Shown: one piece after another, positions 53,024-62,940 of the stretch | Numbering within the stretch: the stretch's first letter is position 1 | Layout: the number at the start of each line of letters is the position of its first letter | NCBI RefSeq assembly: GCF_019216885.1 | Contig: NZ_JAAQRC020000001.1 | Coordinates: 2,480,001 to 2,544,000, forward strand | DNA: 64,000 nt | From: Methylobacterium sp. SyP6R | GTDB lineage: Bacteria > Pseudomonadota > Alphaproteobacteria > Rhizobiales > Beijerinckiaceae | Direction: 5' to 3' | Notes under the pieces: generated by a model | Seen by the model: only the letters and a program-made list of their open reading frames with translations | Database searches by the model: none | Told to the model about the DNA's origin: nothing | Translations under genes and position numbers: made by a program

Positions 53024-53111
53024 TCTGGACCACACGAGCGCCGCGGAGCAAGAACGCCGCCCCTCGAGGGGAGGGACGGCGCGAAGTCTCGACAGGTTCG
53101 ATCCGTCGATG

Positions 53112-53288
53112 TCAGAGCGTCGGCGAGCGGCCCCGCATCAGGCCGACCACGGCCGAGATGGCGAAGAGCACGACGGCGACGAAGAAGATGAGCTTGGCGG
53201 CCTCGACCGCGGTGCCGGCGATACCGCCGAACCCGAACAGCGCGGCCACCAGGGCGACGACGAGGAATGTGACAGCCCAACCCAGCAT
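53112..53288 (-). CDS. DUF1328 small membrane protein (YtjA-like)
   Basis: 58-aa protein with two transmembrane helices (MLGWAVTFLVVALVAALFGF and AAKLIFFVAVVLFAISAVVG), the standard DUF1328 layout. Such proteins are widespread and stress-linked, function unknown. AGAGGG precedes ATG 53288. Exact sigma-EcfG promoter 55 bp upstream. Confidence 0.9.
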   Translation of the reverse strand: MLGWAVTFLVVALVAALFGFGGIAGTAVEAAKLIFFVAVVLFAISAVVGLMRGRSPTL

Positions 53289-53342
53289 GGCGAGACCCTC
53301 TCTTGTCTGATTCTCTCGGCCCCCGGCCGATCGTGAGCAGAC

Positions 53343-53367
53343 AACGTCAAGCATGACCTTGGGTTCC
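53343..53367 (-). promoter_or_regulatory. Sigma-EcfG promoter of the DUF1328 gene
   Basis: On the minus strand GGAAC (53367-53363), 16-bp spacer, CGTT (53346-53343): exact consensus, 55 bp upstream of ATG 53288. Confidence 0.75.
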
Positions 53368-53436
53368 GCTTTGTCGCAGGTAGCGCAAACGGATCGGACC
53401 CCCCACATTGTCGGGACGGTCGGGGGGCGGCCGGGC

Positions 53437-53462
53437 GGAACTCCGGTTTCGCGCCACACGTT
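53437..53462 (+). promoter_or_regulatory. Sigma-EcfG promoter of the 66-aa membrane peptide
   Basis: GGAAC (53437-53441), 17-bp spacer, CGTT (53459-53462): exact consensus, 27 bp upstream of ATG 53489. Confidence 0.72.
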
Positions 53463-53488
53463 CTCACCGGCGTCTGGATGGAGGCTTG

Positions 53489-53689
53489 ATGATGATCCGT
53501 TCCAATGCCCTGCGTGCCGGCCTCGCGCTGCTCGCCTTGCTGGCGGGTCTTCTCACGGCCTCGCCGATGGTGGTGACAGGGATCCTCACGGCGATCGGTC
53601 TCGCGGGCGCCATCGCGCTCGCCGGGGCGCGGGCGCAGCAGGCACCGGCCCTCGTGCCGGTGCGGGTGCGCGACCGCCGGCGGCGCTAG
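53489..53689 (+). CDS. Small two-helix membrane protein (66 aa), stress-promoter controlled
   Basis: 66-aa peptide, MMIRSNALRAG then two hydrophobic segments (LALLALLAGLLTASPM and VVTGILTAIGLAGAIALAGA) and a basic tail ending RVRDRRRR. No named family. GGAGG lies at ideal spacing before the ATG, and an exact sigma-EcfG promoter precedes it, which together make a real gene likely despite the size. Confidence 0.7.
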   Translation: MMIRSNALRAGLALLALLAGLLTASPMVVTGILTAIGLAGAIALAGARAQQAPALVPVRVRDRRRR

Positions 53690-53847
53690 AACCGCCCTCC
53701 CCTGCCGGTCCCACCCGGGACCGGCTCCCTGTGCGGGACCGTGACGGCCCGCACACGTCTTCGCTTGCAGCCCGTGCGCTGCTCCTCGGCGGAGCACCGC
53801 GCGCCTGAATCGCTATTTCTCAGTCGATGTCCGAAGGTCGTCGCGCC

Positions 53848-54051
53848 TCAGCGCTGACGCTGCAATTCGCGCTCCCGGTGCCGCAGGCGCAGCAGCAGGT
53901 CGACCTGGTCGAGGGGTATGGGCTCGCCGTCCACCGTGCGCTCGTAGAACGAGCGCAGCGTCTGCCCGAGACGATGCTGGGCCTCGACGCAGATCGCCGG
54001 CAGGATCTGATCCTGAACGGCCTCCCGGGACGCACTCACTTCCTGTTTCAT
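53848..54051 (-). CDS. Second NepR-like protein
   Basis: 67-aa protein. Its C-terminal half, AQHRLGQTLRSFYERTVDGE then PIPLDQVDLLLRLRHRE, follows the NepR pattern (LGxxLRxxYxxxxxxPxPxxxxxLLxxL) with one extra residue before the Pro-x-Pro turn and without the DRF of true NepR. It may bind EcfG-type sigma factors or PhyR-like proteins as a paralogue, or have drifted to another role. No sigma-EcfG promoter was found upstream. ATG 54051 is assumed; the ribosome site is poor and an in-frame start up to 54201 is possible. Confidence 0.55.
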   Translation of the reverse strand: MKQEVSASREAVQDQILPAICVEAQHRLGQTLRSFYERTVDGEPIPLDQVDLLLRLRHRERELQRQR

Positions 54052-54271
54052 GGACCACTGGCCCCGCACCGTCGCACGGGTCCGAGGGAAAGGACGACCC
54101 ATGCCGAGACGAGACATTCTCATGGGACATGGTAAAGAAAGAGTTAAGATTTGTTCTTTGTTCACCATGCCGAAGGGGCTAACAGCCGCCCTGCGAATCA
54201 CCCCCTAGAGCTTAACCGTACAGCAACCTCTGTCGAGGGCCGTTACGCCCTGCGATGCCGCCGGCCCCGGC

Positions 54272-55945
54272 TCAGGCCTCGGCCGCCTGGAGCAGCCGGG
54301 CCGCGGCGGCCCGGGCCTCCTCGGTCACCGTGGCGCCGGCCAGCATCCGGGCGATCTCCTCCTGGCGCGGCACCGCCGCCAGCGGCTTCACCCGCGTGGC
54401 GACCCGGTCCGAGCCCTTCACCGCCTCCTTGGCGATCAGGAAATGCGTCGAGGCGCGGGCGGCGACCTGGGGCGCGTGGGTGACCGCCACGGTCTGAACC
54501 CGGGCCGAGAGCCGGGCGAGGCGGGCGCCGATCGCGTCCGCCACCGCACCGCCGACGCCGGTATCGATCTCGTCGAAGATCAGGGTCGGGGCCGAGCCCT
54601 TGTCGGCCAGCACCACCTTGAGGGCGAGCATGAAGCGCGACAACTCGCCGCCCGAGGCCACCTTCATCATCGGGCCGGGCCGGGTGCCCGGATTGGTCTG
54701 GGCCCAGAACTCGACCCGGTCGAGGCCGGCCGGATCGCGGGCCTCCGGATCGGTGGCGATCTCGGTGATGAAGCGGGCGCGCTCCAGCTTCAGCGGCGGC
54801 AACTCGGCCTGCACCGCCTTGTCGAGGGCGGAGGCCGCCTTGCGCCGGCCCTTGCTCAGGGCCTCCGCCTTCTCGAGATAGGCCGCGTCGGCACTCGCGA
54901 GATCGGCCTCGAGCCGGCCGAGCGCCTCCTCGCCGGCATCGATCACCGCCACGTCGCCCTCGTAGCGCTCGCGGAGCGCCGCGAGGTCGTCGACGGCGAC
55001 GTTGTACTTGCGGGCCGCGGCGCGCAGGCCGAACAGGCGCTCCTCGACCCGCTCCAGTTCGCGCGGGTCGAATTCCGCCGCCTGGAGCGCGTCCTCCAGG
55101 CTGGTGCGGGCCTCGTCGAGGGCGACCAGCGCATTGTCGAGGGCCGCGATGCTCGGCTCGACCAGGGACGGCGCCTGGGCCGCCCGCCGTTCGAGCTTGC
55201 GGAGCGCCGCCGAGAGATGGGCGGTGGGCGAGCCCTGGCCGGCGACGGCATCGAGGGCCTCGTTCAGTTCGCGGGCAACCTTCTCGCCCTGCTGCATCGC
55301 GGTGCGGCGCTCGGCGAGCTCCGTCTCCTCGCCGGCCTTGGGATCGAGGGCGGCCAGTTCCTCGACGGCGTGGCGCAGGAAGTCGACCTCCTTGCGGGCG
55401 GCCTCGACTCGGGCGCGGTGCTCGGACAGCGCGGTGCGGGCCTTGCGCACCCGGCGCGCAGACTCCGCCACCGCGGCCTGGCGGGCACTCAAGCCCCCGA
55501 AAGCATCGAGGATCGCCCGGTGGGTGGTCGAATCCGACAGGGCCCGGTCGTCGTGCTGGCCGTGGATCTCGACCAGCGCCGTCCCGATGGCGCGCAGGAC
55601 ATGTACGCCGACCGGCTGGTCGTTGACGAAGGCGCGGGTGCGCCCGTCCGCGACCTGGACCCGGCGCAGGATCAGGTCGCCCTCGGTGTCGATGTCGGAG
55701 GACGCCGCCAGCACCCGGGCCGGATGGTCGGCGGGCACGTCGAACACCGCAGTCACCTGGCCCTGCGCCTCGCCCTGACGCACCAGGCGGCCGTCACCGC
55801 GGCCGCCGAGCGCCAACGTGAAGGCGTCGAGGAGGATCGACTTGCCGGCGCCGGTCTCCCCGGTCAGGACGCTCAGGCCTTCGCGAAAGTTCAGCTCGAG
55901 CTTATCGATCAGGACGATGTCGCGGATCGCGAGCTGAACCAGCAT
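54272..55945 (-). CDS. recN: DNA repair protein RecN
   Basis: 557-aa SMC-like ATPase. N-terminal Walker A GETGAGKSILLDAFTLALGG (about 30-50), two long coiled-coil arms (about 150-370), and the C-terminal signature ASGGELSRFMLALKVVLAD with Walker B PTLIFDEIDTGVGG. Standard length. RecN loads at double-strand breaks and helps homologous repair. AAGGG precedes ATG 55945. It follows bamD in the same direction, the usual alphaproteobacterial order. Confidence 0.96.
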   Translation of the reverse strand: MLVQLAIRDIVLIDKLELNFREGLSVLTGETGAGKSILLDAFTLALGGRGDGRLVRQGEAQGQVTAVFDVPADHPARVLAASSDIDTEGDLILRRVQVADGRTRAFVNDQPVGVHVLRAIGTALVEIHGQHDDRALSDSTTHRAILDAFGGLSARQAAVAESARRVRKARTALSEHRARVEAARKEVDFLRHAVEELAALDPKAGEETELAERRTAMQQGEKVARELNEALDAVAGQGSPTAHLSAALRKLERRAAQAPSLVEPSIAALDNALVALDEARTSLEDALQAAEFDPRELERVEERLFGLRAAARKYNVAVDDLAALRERYEGDVAVIDAGEEALGRLEADLASADAAYLEKAEALSKGRRKAASALDKAVQAELPPLKLERARFITEIATDPEARDPAGLDRVEFWAQTNPGTRPGPMMKVASGGELSRFMLALKVVLADKGSAPTLIFDEIDTGVGGAVADAIGARLARLSARVQTVAVTHAPQVAARASTHFLIAKEAVKGSDRVATRVKPLAAVPRQEEIARMLAGATVTEEARAAAARLLQAAEA

Positions 55946-56057
55946 GCCACCCTTGCCGGGACGTGAAGAAGGAGATCGGGCGGGTATCTACAGCCGAACG
56001 GGCCGCGGCGCGAGTGCGCGCCACGGCCGCATGTTCAGGCTACGAGCCGCGAGGCTC

Positions 56058-56960
56058 TTACTGCGCCTCGGCGGTGCGCGTGTCCATCCCGATCACGCCG
56101 CGGAACGCCTTGCTGATCCAGGAGGCCTTCTCCTCGCGGGGCTGCAGGCCACCGCTCTGGAGCAGGTTGTAGGCGTCCTTGTACCAGGGCGAATCGGGGA
56201 AGTTGTGGCCGAGCACCGCCGCGGCGGTCTGCGCCTCGCCGGCGATGCCGAGCGCCATGTAGGCCTCGGCCAGGCGCTCCAGCGCCTCCTCGACGTGGCG
56301 GGTGGTCTGGTACTTGCTCACCACATCGCGAAAACGGTTGATCGCCGCCGGGAAGTTGCGCCGCTCGAGGTAGTAGCGGCCGATCTCCATCTCCTTGCCG
56401 GCGAGCTGGTCGCGGGTGATCTGGATCTTGGCCTTGGCGTCGGCGGCGTATTCCGAGGTCGGGTACTTCTGCACCAGCTCGGTGAGCGCCACGAGGGCCT
56501 TCTCGGAGCGGTCCTGGTCGCGGGTCACGTCCGGGATCTGCTTGTAATGCGACATCGCCAGCAGGTACTGGGCGTAGGCCGCGTCCTTCGAGCCCGGATG
56601 GCGCTGCAGGTAGCGCTTCGAGGCGGTTATCGCGTCCTCGTAGCGGCCGCCCTCGTAGTTCGAGTAGGCCGTCATCAGCACCGCCTTCCGCGACCAGTCG
56701 GAATAGGCGTATTGCTTGTCGAGGTCGTCGAACTTCTTCGTCGCGCCCTCGTAGTCCCGGTCCTCGAGCTTGGCGAGGCCCTGGCTGTAGAGCTTATTGG
56801 GCGGGACGTCGGGGACGACCTCGGTCTTGTACTTCTCGGACGCGAACGGGTTGATCGAGTCGATCGCGTCGCAACCGGCGAGCCCCAGGCCGCACGCCGC
56901 GAGCAGCACGGTCCGCAGAACGGTCACCTTCGCGTCGCGAAGCGGGTGGGCGAACGGCAT
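56058..56960 (-). CDS. bamD: Outer membrane assembly lipoprotein BamD
   Basis: 300-aa lipoprotein of the beta-barrel assembly machine. Signal peptide with lipobox LLAACGLGLAGCD (Cys about residue 30) and then about five TPR-like helix pairs (KLYSQGLAKLEDRDYEGATKKF, KAVLMTAYSNYEGGRYEDAI, and so on). Acts at the inner face of the outer membrane with BamA. GGGGAAGA lies before ATG 56960. Between lpxC and recN as in related genomes. Confidence 0.93.
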   Translation of the reverse strand: MPFAHPLRDAKVTVLRTVLLAACGLGLAGCDAIDSINPFASEKYKTEVVPDVPPNKLYSQGLAKLEDRDYEGATKKFDDLDKQYAYSDWSRKAVLMTAYSNYEGGRYEDAITASKRYLQRHPGSKDAAYAQYLLAMSHYKQIPDVTRDQDRSEKALVALTELVQKYPTSEYAADAKAKIQITRDQLAGKEMEIGRYYLERRNFPAAINRFRDVVSKYQTTRHVEEALERLAEAYMALGIAGEAQTAAAVLGHNFPDSPWYKDAYNLLQSGGLQPREEKASWISKAFRGVIGMDTRTAEAQ

Positions 56961-57212
56961 TCGGGTTCTTCCCCAAGCAAGCGGCCTTTGCGGCCGCTGA
57001 TCCATGAGCCCCTTAGCCCAGGCCGGCGCCACGCGCCAAGCCCGTCACGGCCACCGCGCCGGAGCGCGGAACCGTCGGTCGGGAGCCTCTCAACCCTGTG
57101 GGGCGAATGGGGCGCCAAGACGGCGCGAGGTGGTTGAAGTTCCGTGACTCGCCGCGGCGCGGCGACGAAATCGGCAGGATGTGGCCCCGCCGCAACGCGG
57201 AGCCGGAGGCCT

Positions 57213-58160
57213 TCAGAGTTCGGGCGCGTAGACGGCGGCGCCGAGGCCGACGCCGAACTCGGCGAAGACCGGCTCGCGGCGGGCGGCCGCTCCCTCGACG
57301 ATGGCGTAGTTGGCCCGGTCGGCGAAGAGCTCGCCGAGGACCGCCACGTTGAGGCCGTGACCGCCGCAGAAGGACTGGTAGGCGCCGAGGATCGGCAGGC
57401 CGGCGAGCGCGAGGTCGCCGACGGCGTCGAGGATCTTGTGGCGGACGAACTCGTCCGGGTAGCGCAGGCCTTCGGGGTTGACCACGCCGCCGTCGCCGAC
57501 CGCGACGGTGTTCTCCAGCGAGGCGCCGAGCGCGAAGCCGGCCTTCCAGTAGCGCTCGACGTCGCGCATCATCCCGAAGGTGCGGGCGCGGGCGATCTCG
57601 CGGCGATAGGCGGCGGGGGTGAGGGTCAGCGCCTTGCGGCTGCGGCCGATCACGGAGCTCTCGAAGTCGATCTCGACGTCGAGGTGGAAGCCGCGCTCGA
57701 ACGGGCGCAGCTCGGAATAGGCGCGGCCCTTCTCGGTCCGGACGGTCTTGAGCACCTTGATGAAGCGGCGGGGCGTGCCGCAGGAGGTGGTGCCGACCGC
57801 CTCGATCGCCGCCACGAAGGGGGCGGCGCTGCCGTCGAGGATCGGCATCTCGGGCCCGTCGATCTCGACGAGGCAATTGTCGATGCCGAGCCCGTAGAGA
57901 GCGGACATCAGGTGCTCGATGGTGGCGACGGCGCCGGTCTCGCGGCTGCCGATGACGGTGCAGAGCTCGGTGGCGCTGACCTGGGCGAACTGGGCCTGGA
58001 TCAGGCGGTCCCGGCCGTTCGCGAGGCCGGTGCGCAGGAAGGCGATGCCGTGATTCGCCTCCGCGGGATGGAGCGTGATCGAGACGGGGTTACCGGAGTG
58101 CACGCCGATGCCTGAAAGGCCCGCGGCGGAGCGTAGGGTCGTTTGCTGACTTGTTTTCAT
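57213..58160 (-). CDS. lpxC: UDP-3-O-acyl-N-acetylglucosamine deacetylase LpxC
   Basis: 315-aa zinc amidase making the first committed step of lipid A. Zinc His in ATIEHLMSALYGLGIDN (about 80) and RHKILDAVGDLALAG (His and Asp, about 225-240), catalytic His in SFCGGHGLNVAVL. Cytoplasmic. GAGGT precedes ATG 58160. Follows ftsZ, linking envelope synthesis with division. Confidence 0.95.
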   Translation of the reverse strand: MKTSQQTTLRSAAGLSGIGVHSGNPVSITLHPAEANHGIAFLRTGLANGRDRLIQAQFAQVSATELCTVIGSRETGAVATIEHLMSALYGLGIDNCLVEIDGPEMPILDGSAAPFVAAIEAVGTTSCGTPRRFIKVLKTVRTEKGRAYSELRPFERGFHLDVEIDFESSVIGRSRKALTLTPAAYRREIARARTFGMMRDVERYWKAGFALGASLENTVAVGDGGVVNPEGLRYPDEFVRHKILDAVGDLALAGLPILGAYQSFCGGHGLNVAVLGELFADRANYAIVEGAAARREPVFAEFGVGLGAAVYAPEL

Positions 58161-58548
58161 TACCTCAGCCCTCGGCCGCGACTCACCATCGTGTCCTGTT
58201 GCCAGGCTCACGTTTCGAGGCGATCCGTCCGTTGCTTGAAGCCCCTGTGGGTGTCAGTGCCGGCGGTTCCGCTCGGCCTTCGCCCTTGTGCGTAGGACAG
58301 CTATAGTCGCGCTCGAAAGCACGGCCAAATCACGGATTCTTACGATCTGTAACAGCCCCGGGGACCCGCTCCGGCCGCAAAAAACCGTGCTGCATCAAAA
58401 GCTTGAAGAACGCGTAAACCCCGAGGCCGGGGGGCCTCGGGGTGTGTCTTTTGGGCGGCACCACCCCCCTCGCGTGGCGGGATCGTGGCATACGCCACCA
58501 TCCCGCCGTCTCCGCCCAAAGGCGGAAGCGGTGGGCGGGGCTCCCGGC
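58161..58548. other. 388-bp intergenic region between ftsZ and lpxC
   Basis: Contains the ftsZ terminator (58416-58442) and must contain the lpxC promoter. Otherwise I see only a short imperfect inverted repeat (58482-58510) near the end of ftsZ, and no gene or RNA. Confidence 0.5.
58416..58442 (-). terminator. Intrinsic terminator of ftsZ
   Basis: On the minus strand CCCCGAGGCC-cccc-GGCCTCGGGG followed by TTTACG, about 110 bp after the ftsZ stop. It separates the fts genes from lpxC transcription. Confidence 0.75.
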
Positions 58549-60393
58549 TCAGTTCGCCTGGCGGCGCAGGAAAGCGGGGATCTCGAGCTGGTCGTCGTCC
58601 ATTCGGTTGCCGGCCGGCACCGTCCGGCCCTGCGGGTCGAGGTTGCCCTGCGCCGGGCGGTAGCCCTGGGGCTGCGCCTGGTAGCCGCCCTGCGGGGCGT
58701 ATTGCGGCGCGGGGCGCGGCGCGGGCTGGTGCTGCACCGGAGCCTGATGCGCGGGAGCCTGCGGCATCGGAGCCTGCATCCTGGGCGCCGGCTGCGGGGC
58801 ATGCGCCGCGGGAGCGGGCGCCTGGGCCGGGTGACCGGCCTCGTCCTCGCGCCGACCGCCGAAGCCGACGGTGGCGAGGCGGCGCAGCAGCGAGGTGCGC
58901 TTGGCGTCCGGGGTCACCTGCTGCACCGGCTCCTCGCCGCGGCTGGCCCGGATCTGGTTCTGGGCCGGCATCGGCAGGTCCTGGACCCGGGGCATGCGCG
59001 GCGCGCGCACCACCGCCGGGGAGGGCGGGATGAACGGGCCGGAGGCCATCGGCATCTGCGGCTCGGGCGCGGGCGCCGGGGCCGGCTCGTAGACCGGGGC
59101 CTGGCGCGGCTGGGCCGGAGTGATCTGGACCTCGTCGCGCATGAGGCTGGCGGCCTGGTGAGCGGCGGACAGGTCCATCCGGGCCGGCTCCGGCGCGGCG
59201 GGCTGGGCGTGCATCGGAGCATGCATCATTGGGGCATGCGCCACCGGCTCCGGTGCCGGGGCCCGCGCTACCGGGGCCTCGGCGGGACGAAAGGAGGCGG
59301 TGGAGGGGGGCGCCGAGGGGGCGGCGGCCCGGGCCCGGGCCTCGGCGCGCAGGCGCTCGGCGACCTCGGCGATGCGCTGCTCGGTCTGGGCGATCTCCGG
59401 CGAGCCGATCGCGTTGGCGTTGATCAGCGCCGGCTCGATGCCGGTGGCGACGACCGAGACCCGGATGATGCCGTCGAGGCTCTCGTCGAAGGTGGCGCCC
59501 AGGATGATGTTGGCGTCGGAATCGACCTCCTCGCGGATGCGGGTGGCGGCCTCGTCGAGCTCGTAGAGGGTGAGGTCGTTGCCGCCGGTGATCGAGATCA
59601 GCAGGCCGCGGGCGCCCTTCATCGAGACGTCGTCGAGGAGCGGGTTGGCGATCGCGGCTTCGGCGGCGCGGTTGGCGCGCTTCTCGCCCGACGCCTCGCC
59701 GGTGCCCATCATCGCCTTGCCCATGCCGCGCATGATCGCCCGCACGTCGGCGAAGTCGAGGTTGATGAGACCCTCCTTCACCATCAGGTCGGTGATGCAG
59801 GCGACGCCCGAATAGAGCACCTGGTCGGCCATCGCGAAGGCGTCGGCGAAGGTGGTCTTCTCGTTGGCGACCCGGAACAGGTTCTGGTTCGGGATCACGA
59901 TCAGGGTGTCGACGGCCTGCTGCAGCTCGTTGATGCCCGACTCGGCGGTGCGCATGCGGCGCACGCCCTCGAACTGGAACGGCTTCGTCACGACGCCGAC
60001 CGTCAGGATGCCCATGTCGCGGGCGGTGCGGGCGATGACCGGGGCGGCGCCGGTGCCGGTGCCGCCGCCCATGCCGGCGGTGATGAAGCACATGTGGGCG
60101 CCCGAGAGCTGATCGCGGATCTCGTCGATCACCTCCTCGGCGGCGGCGCGGCCGACGTCGGGCTGCGAGCCGGCGCCGAGGCCTTGCGTCACCCCGATGC
60201 CCATCTGGATCACGCGCTCGGCCTTCGAGGAGGTCAGCGCCTGGGCGTCGGTGTTGGCGACCACGAACTCGCAGCCGAGGAGGCCCGACTCGATCATGTT
60301 GTTGACGGCGTTGCCGCCGGCGCCGCCGACGCCGAACACGGTGATGCGGGGCTTCAGTTCGCGGATGTCCGGAGCTTGCAGGGAGATGGCCAT
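58549..60393 (-). CDS. ftsZ: Cell division protein FtsZ
   Basis: 614-aa tubulin-like GTPase that forms the division ring. GTP sites [14 protein letters not shown] (about 21-34) and the tubulin signature [16 protein letters not shown] (about 105-120); T7 loop [11 protein letters not shown]. The GTPase core ends near 320; a very long Pro/Ala/Gln/Met-rich linker (about 330-595) follows, with the conserved partner-binding tail [10 protein letters not shown] at the very end. Longer than the usual 500 or so residues because of the linker, which is common but extreme here. Start ATG 60393; 116 bp after ftsA. Confidence 0.97.
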   Translation of the reverse strand: MAISLQAPDIRELKPRITVFGVGGAGGNAVNNMIESGLLGCEFVVANTDAQALTSSKAERVIQMGIGVTQGLGAGSQPDVGRAAAEEVIDEIRDQLSGAHMCFITAGMGGGTGTGAAPVIARTARDMGILTVGVVTKPFQFEGVRRMRTAESGINELQQAVDTLIVIPNQNLFRVANEKTTFADAFAMADQVLYSGVACITDLMVKEGLINLDFADVRAIMRGMGKAMMGTGEASGEKRANRAAEAAIANPLLDDVSMKGARGLLISITGGNDLTLYELDEAATRIREEVDSDANIILGATFDESLDGIIRVSVVATGIEPALINANAIGSPEIAQTEQRIAEVAERLRAEARARAAAPSAPPSTASFRPAEAPVARAPAPEPVAHAPMMHAPMHAQPAAPEPARMDLSAAHQAASLMRDEVQITPAQPRQAPVYEPAPAPAPEPQMPMASGPFIPPSPAVVRAPRMPRVQDLPMPAQNQIRASRGEEPVQQVTPDAKRTSLLRRLATVGFGGRREDEAGHPAQAPAPAAHAPQPAPRMQAPMPQAPAHQAPVQHQPAPRPAPQYAPQGGYQAQPQGYRPAQGNLDPQGRTVPAGNRMDDDQLEIPAFLRRQAN

Positions 60394-60509
60394 GATGCGC
60401 GAGCCTCTGATGATCGTTACGTTTCTGGTGGCGCCTTGGACGGCGCCGTTTGCCGTCCCGCCTCTCCGGCGCGGCCCGTTTCCGGGGCCCGCGCCGGGAG
60501 GCGATCCCG

Positions 60510-61835
60510 TTAGAAGCTCTCCGCGAACCAGCGTCCGAACTTGGAGAGGTAGCTGTTGGAGACGAGGCCCGGGCGGCCGGACTGGCCGCGCGGCTCGAAA
60601 TGCTCGACGTGGGAGACCTGGGGGTAGACCAGGAGACCCACGGCGGCCGAGAAGGCCGGCCCCTTGGCGGCCTCGGGCAGCCCCTTGATCCCGAGCGGCC
60701 GGCCGATCCGGACCTGGCCCTGCAGGATGCGGCGGGCGACCTCGGGCAGGCCGACGAGCTGGCTGGCGCCCCCCGTCAGCACCACCCGGCGCCCGGCCTG
60801 GGCGGCGAAGCCCGCGTTGCGCAGGCGGTCGCGCACCAGTTCCAGCACCTCCTCGACCCGCGGGCGGATGATCCGCACGAGGTGCGACTTCGGGATGTGG
60901 TGCGGCAGGTCGCGCTCGTCCTCGTCGACGCCGTGGACCGCGATCATGTCGCGCTCGTCCGACGCCGTCGCCATGGCGGCGCCGTAGAGGGTCTTGAGCC
61001 GCTCGGCCGCCGCCACCCGGGTGGAGAGCCCGCGGGCGATGTCCATGGTGACGTGGTGGCCGCCGACCGCGAGCGCGTCGCAATGGACGAGGTGGCCGCC
61101 GGAAAAGACCCCGACGCTCGTCGTGCCGCCGCCCATGTCGACGACGGCCACACCCATCTCGGCCTCGTCGTCGACCAGCGCCGAGAGACCCGAGGCGTAG
61201 GGGGTGGCGATCACCGCCTCGACCCGCAGGTGGGTGTTCTCCACCGCCAGCATCAGGTTGCGGGCGGCGGCGATCTCGGCGGTGACGACGTGCAGGTCGA
61301 CGCCGAGGCGCTCGCCGAGCATGCCCGACGGATCGACCACCGCGCTCTGCTGATCGAGGGAATAGCCGGTCGGCAGGGCGTGCAGCACCGCGCGCCCCGG
61401 GCTGATGCTGTGGGTGCTCGCGGCCTCCAGCACCCGCTGCACGTCCGAGCCGGTGACGGCGCCGGTACGGACCGGGACCTTGGCGTCGAAATGCTGCGAG
61501 CCGAGCCGCCCGCCCGACAGGCTGACGATGACCGACTGCACCTCGACCCGGGCCATCCGCTCGGCGGCGTGGACCGCCTGGCGGATCGCGGTCTCGGCCG
61601 CCTCAAGATCGACCACGGCGCCGCCCTTGAGGCCGCCGGAGCGCTGGTGGCCGATGCCGATGATGCGGGCGAGGTGGGTACGGCCGCGTAAGGTGGACAG
61701 CGTCTCGACCGGCTGCAGCTCGGCGACGAGGCAGACGACCTTGCTGGTGCCGATGTCGAGCACCGACAGGGTCGCGCTGCGGCGCGCCGAGAGCGGCTTT
61801 AAGCGCGGCGTGAGACCGTGCTGGAGGAGACTCAT
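60510..61835 (-). CDS. ftsA: Cell division protein FtsA
   Basis: 441-aa actin-like ATPase that tethers FtsZ to the membrane. ATPase motifs: [17 protein letters not shown] (phosphate 1), [17 protein letters not shown] (phosphate 2), [16 protein letters not shown] (adenosine), and the C-terminal amphipathic helix [12 protein letters not shown] for membrane binding. Between ftsQ and ftsZ in the conserved order. Confidence 0.96.
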   Translation of the reverse strand: MSLLQHGLTPRLKPLSARRSATLSVLDIGTSKVVCLVAELQPVETLSTLRGRTHLARIIGIGHQRSGGLKGGAVVDLEAAETAIRQAVHAAERMARVEVQSVIVSLSGGRLGSQHFDAKVPVRTGAVTGSDVQRVLEAASTHSISPGRAVLHALPTGYSLDQQSAVVDPSGMLGERLGVDLHVVTAEIAAARNLMLAVENTHLRVEAVIATPYASGLSALVDDEAEMGVAVVDMGGGTTSVGVFSGGHLVHCDALAVGGHHVTMDIARGLSTRVAAAERLKTLYGAAMATASDERDMIAVHGVDEDERDLPHHIPKSHLVRIIRPRVEEVLELVRDRLRNAGFAAQAGRRVVLTGGASQLVGLPEVARRILQGQVRIGRPLGIKGLPEAAKGPAFSAAVGLLVYPQVSHVEHFEPRGQSGRPGLVSNSYLSKFGRWFAESF

Positions 61836-61920
61836 GACGCGACGCTCACCGGGGAGGACAAGGGGATCGGGGGGCTTGAGGAGCCGGGGTAACCGGCGGG
61901 CGTCACGTCTCGCGCGCGGG

Positions 61921-62940
61921 TCATGTCTCGGTTCCCTTCGGTTTCTTGGACTTCTTCTGGGCCTCCAGGCGCGCCGCCGCGCCCTCCTCGGTCAGCCGCA
62001 CCACCACCCGGTCGGGCAGCCGCAGGTCGACCGCGATGATGTCCTTCTCGAGCAGGCTCGACTCGGCCTCGAGCTTGACGAGGCGGGCCACCGCGTCGCG
62101 GGCGCCGGCCTCGGGCAGGCGGATGTCGATGCCGTCGAGCTTGAGGGTCCAGCGCCGGCCGGACACCAGGGTGCCGGCCCGGATGCGGTCCTTGAGCGGG
62201 CCCGCCGCCTCGAGGAGCGCCAGGTATTCCTTGGTGCGGGTGTTCGCCTCGTCGCCCACCACCAGCGGCAGGTTGGCGAAGCGGCCGTCGCGCATCTGGT
62301 CGATCACCGTGCCGTCGGCGGCGATCACGGCGATCTCGCCGTTGCGCTGCCACAGGGCGCTCGGCTCGCGCTCGGTCAGCGTGATCAGGAGCTCGCGCGG
62401 GTAGATCTTGCGGACCGAGACCGCGCCGATCAGCGGCACGGTGGAGAGACGGTCGCGCACGTCGACCACGCTGAGGAAGGGCAGCGAGTTGCGCTGGTCG
62501 ATGCCGGCGGCCTTCAGGATCTCGGACGAGTGCAGCTGCACCAGCCCCGAGATCGTGACCTTGTCGAGGCCGAAGCCGAGCGCCCGGGCGGCCATGTCGA
62601 AGGGCGTGCCGTAGCGGGCCGAGACCTCGGCATAGCCGCCGCCGGACACGAAGCCCGCCCCCGCGACGAGGCCGAAGAACCCGAAGGCCAGGCCCATCCC
62701 GAGATGGCGCGGCATCCGCCGCTCGATCGGCACCGCCACCGAGGCGCGGCGCGGGCGCAGGAACCGCGGCAGGACGCGGGCCAGCAGCGATTCGCCGAGG
62801 CGCGGGTCACCGACGCGCGCATCGCGCGCAGGCGCGCTCCAGGCCGGCGCCGCCCCGGGAGGGGGAGCGGTCATGCCGGCCTCCGCACCGGCATAGCCGG
62901 CGGCGGTCAGCGGCTCAGGGAAGCGTCCACCACCATCCAT
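61921..62940 (-). CDS. ftsQ: Cell division protein FtsQ
   Basis: 339-aa bitopic protein. Cytoplasmic tail about 1-78 (Pro/Ala/Arg-rich), one membrane helix (GMGLAFGFFGLVAGAGFVSG), then the periplasmic POTRA domain (ISGLVQLHSSEILKAAGI, LIGAVSVRKIYPRELLITLTER) and the beta domain with AVDLRLPDRVVVRLTEEG. It recruits FtsB/FtsL at the septum. Start ATG 62940 has no strong ribosome site; an in-frame ATG 66 bp later is possible. Confidence 0.94.
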   Translation of the reverse strand: MDGGGRFPEPLTAAGYAGAEAGMTAPPPGAAPAWSAPARDARVGDPRLGESLLARVLPRFLRPRRASVAVPIERRMPRHLGMGLAFGFFGLVAGAGFVSGGGYAEVSARYGTPFDMAARALGFGLDKVTISGLVQLHSSEILKAAGIDQRNSLPFLSVVDVRDRLSTVPLIGAVSVRKIYPRELLITLTEREPSALWQRNGEIAVIAADGTVIDQMRDGRFANLPLVVGDEANTRTKEYLALLEAAGPLKDRIRAGTLVSGRRWTLKLDGIDIRLPEAGARDAVARLVKLEAESSLLEKDIIAVDLRLPDRVVVRLTEEGAAARLEAQKKSKKPKGTET

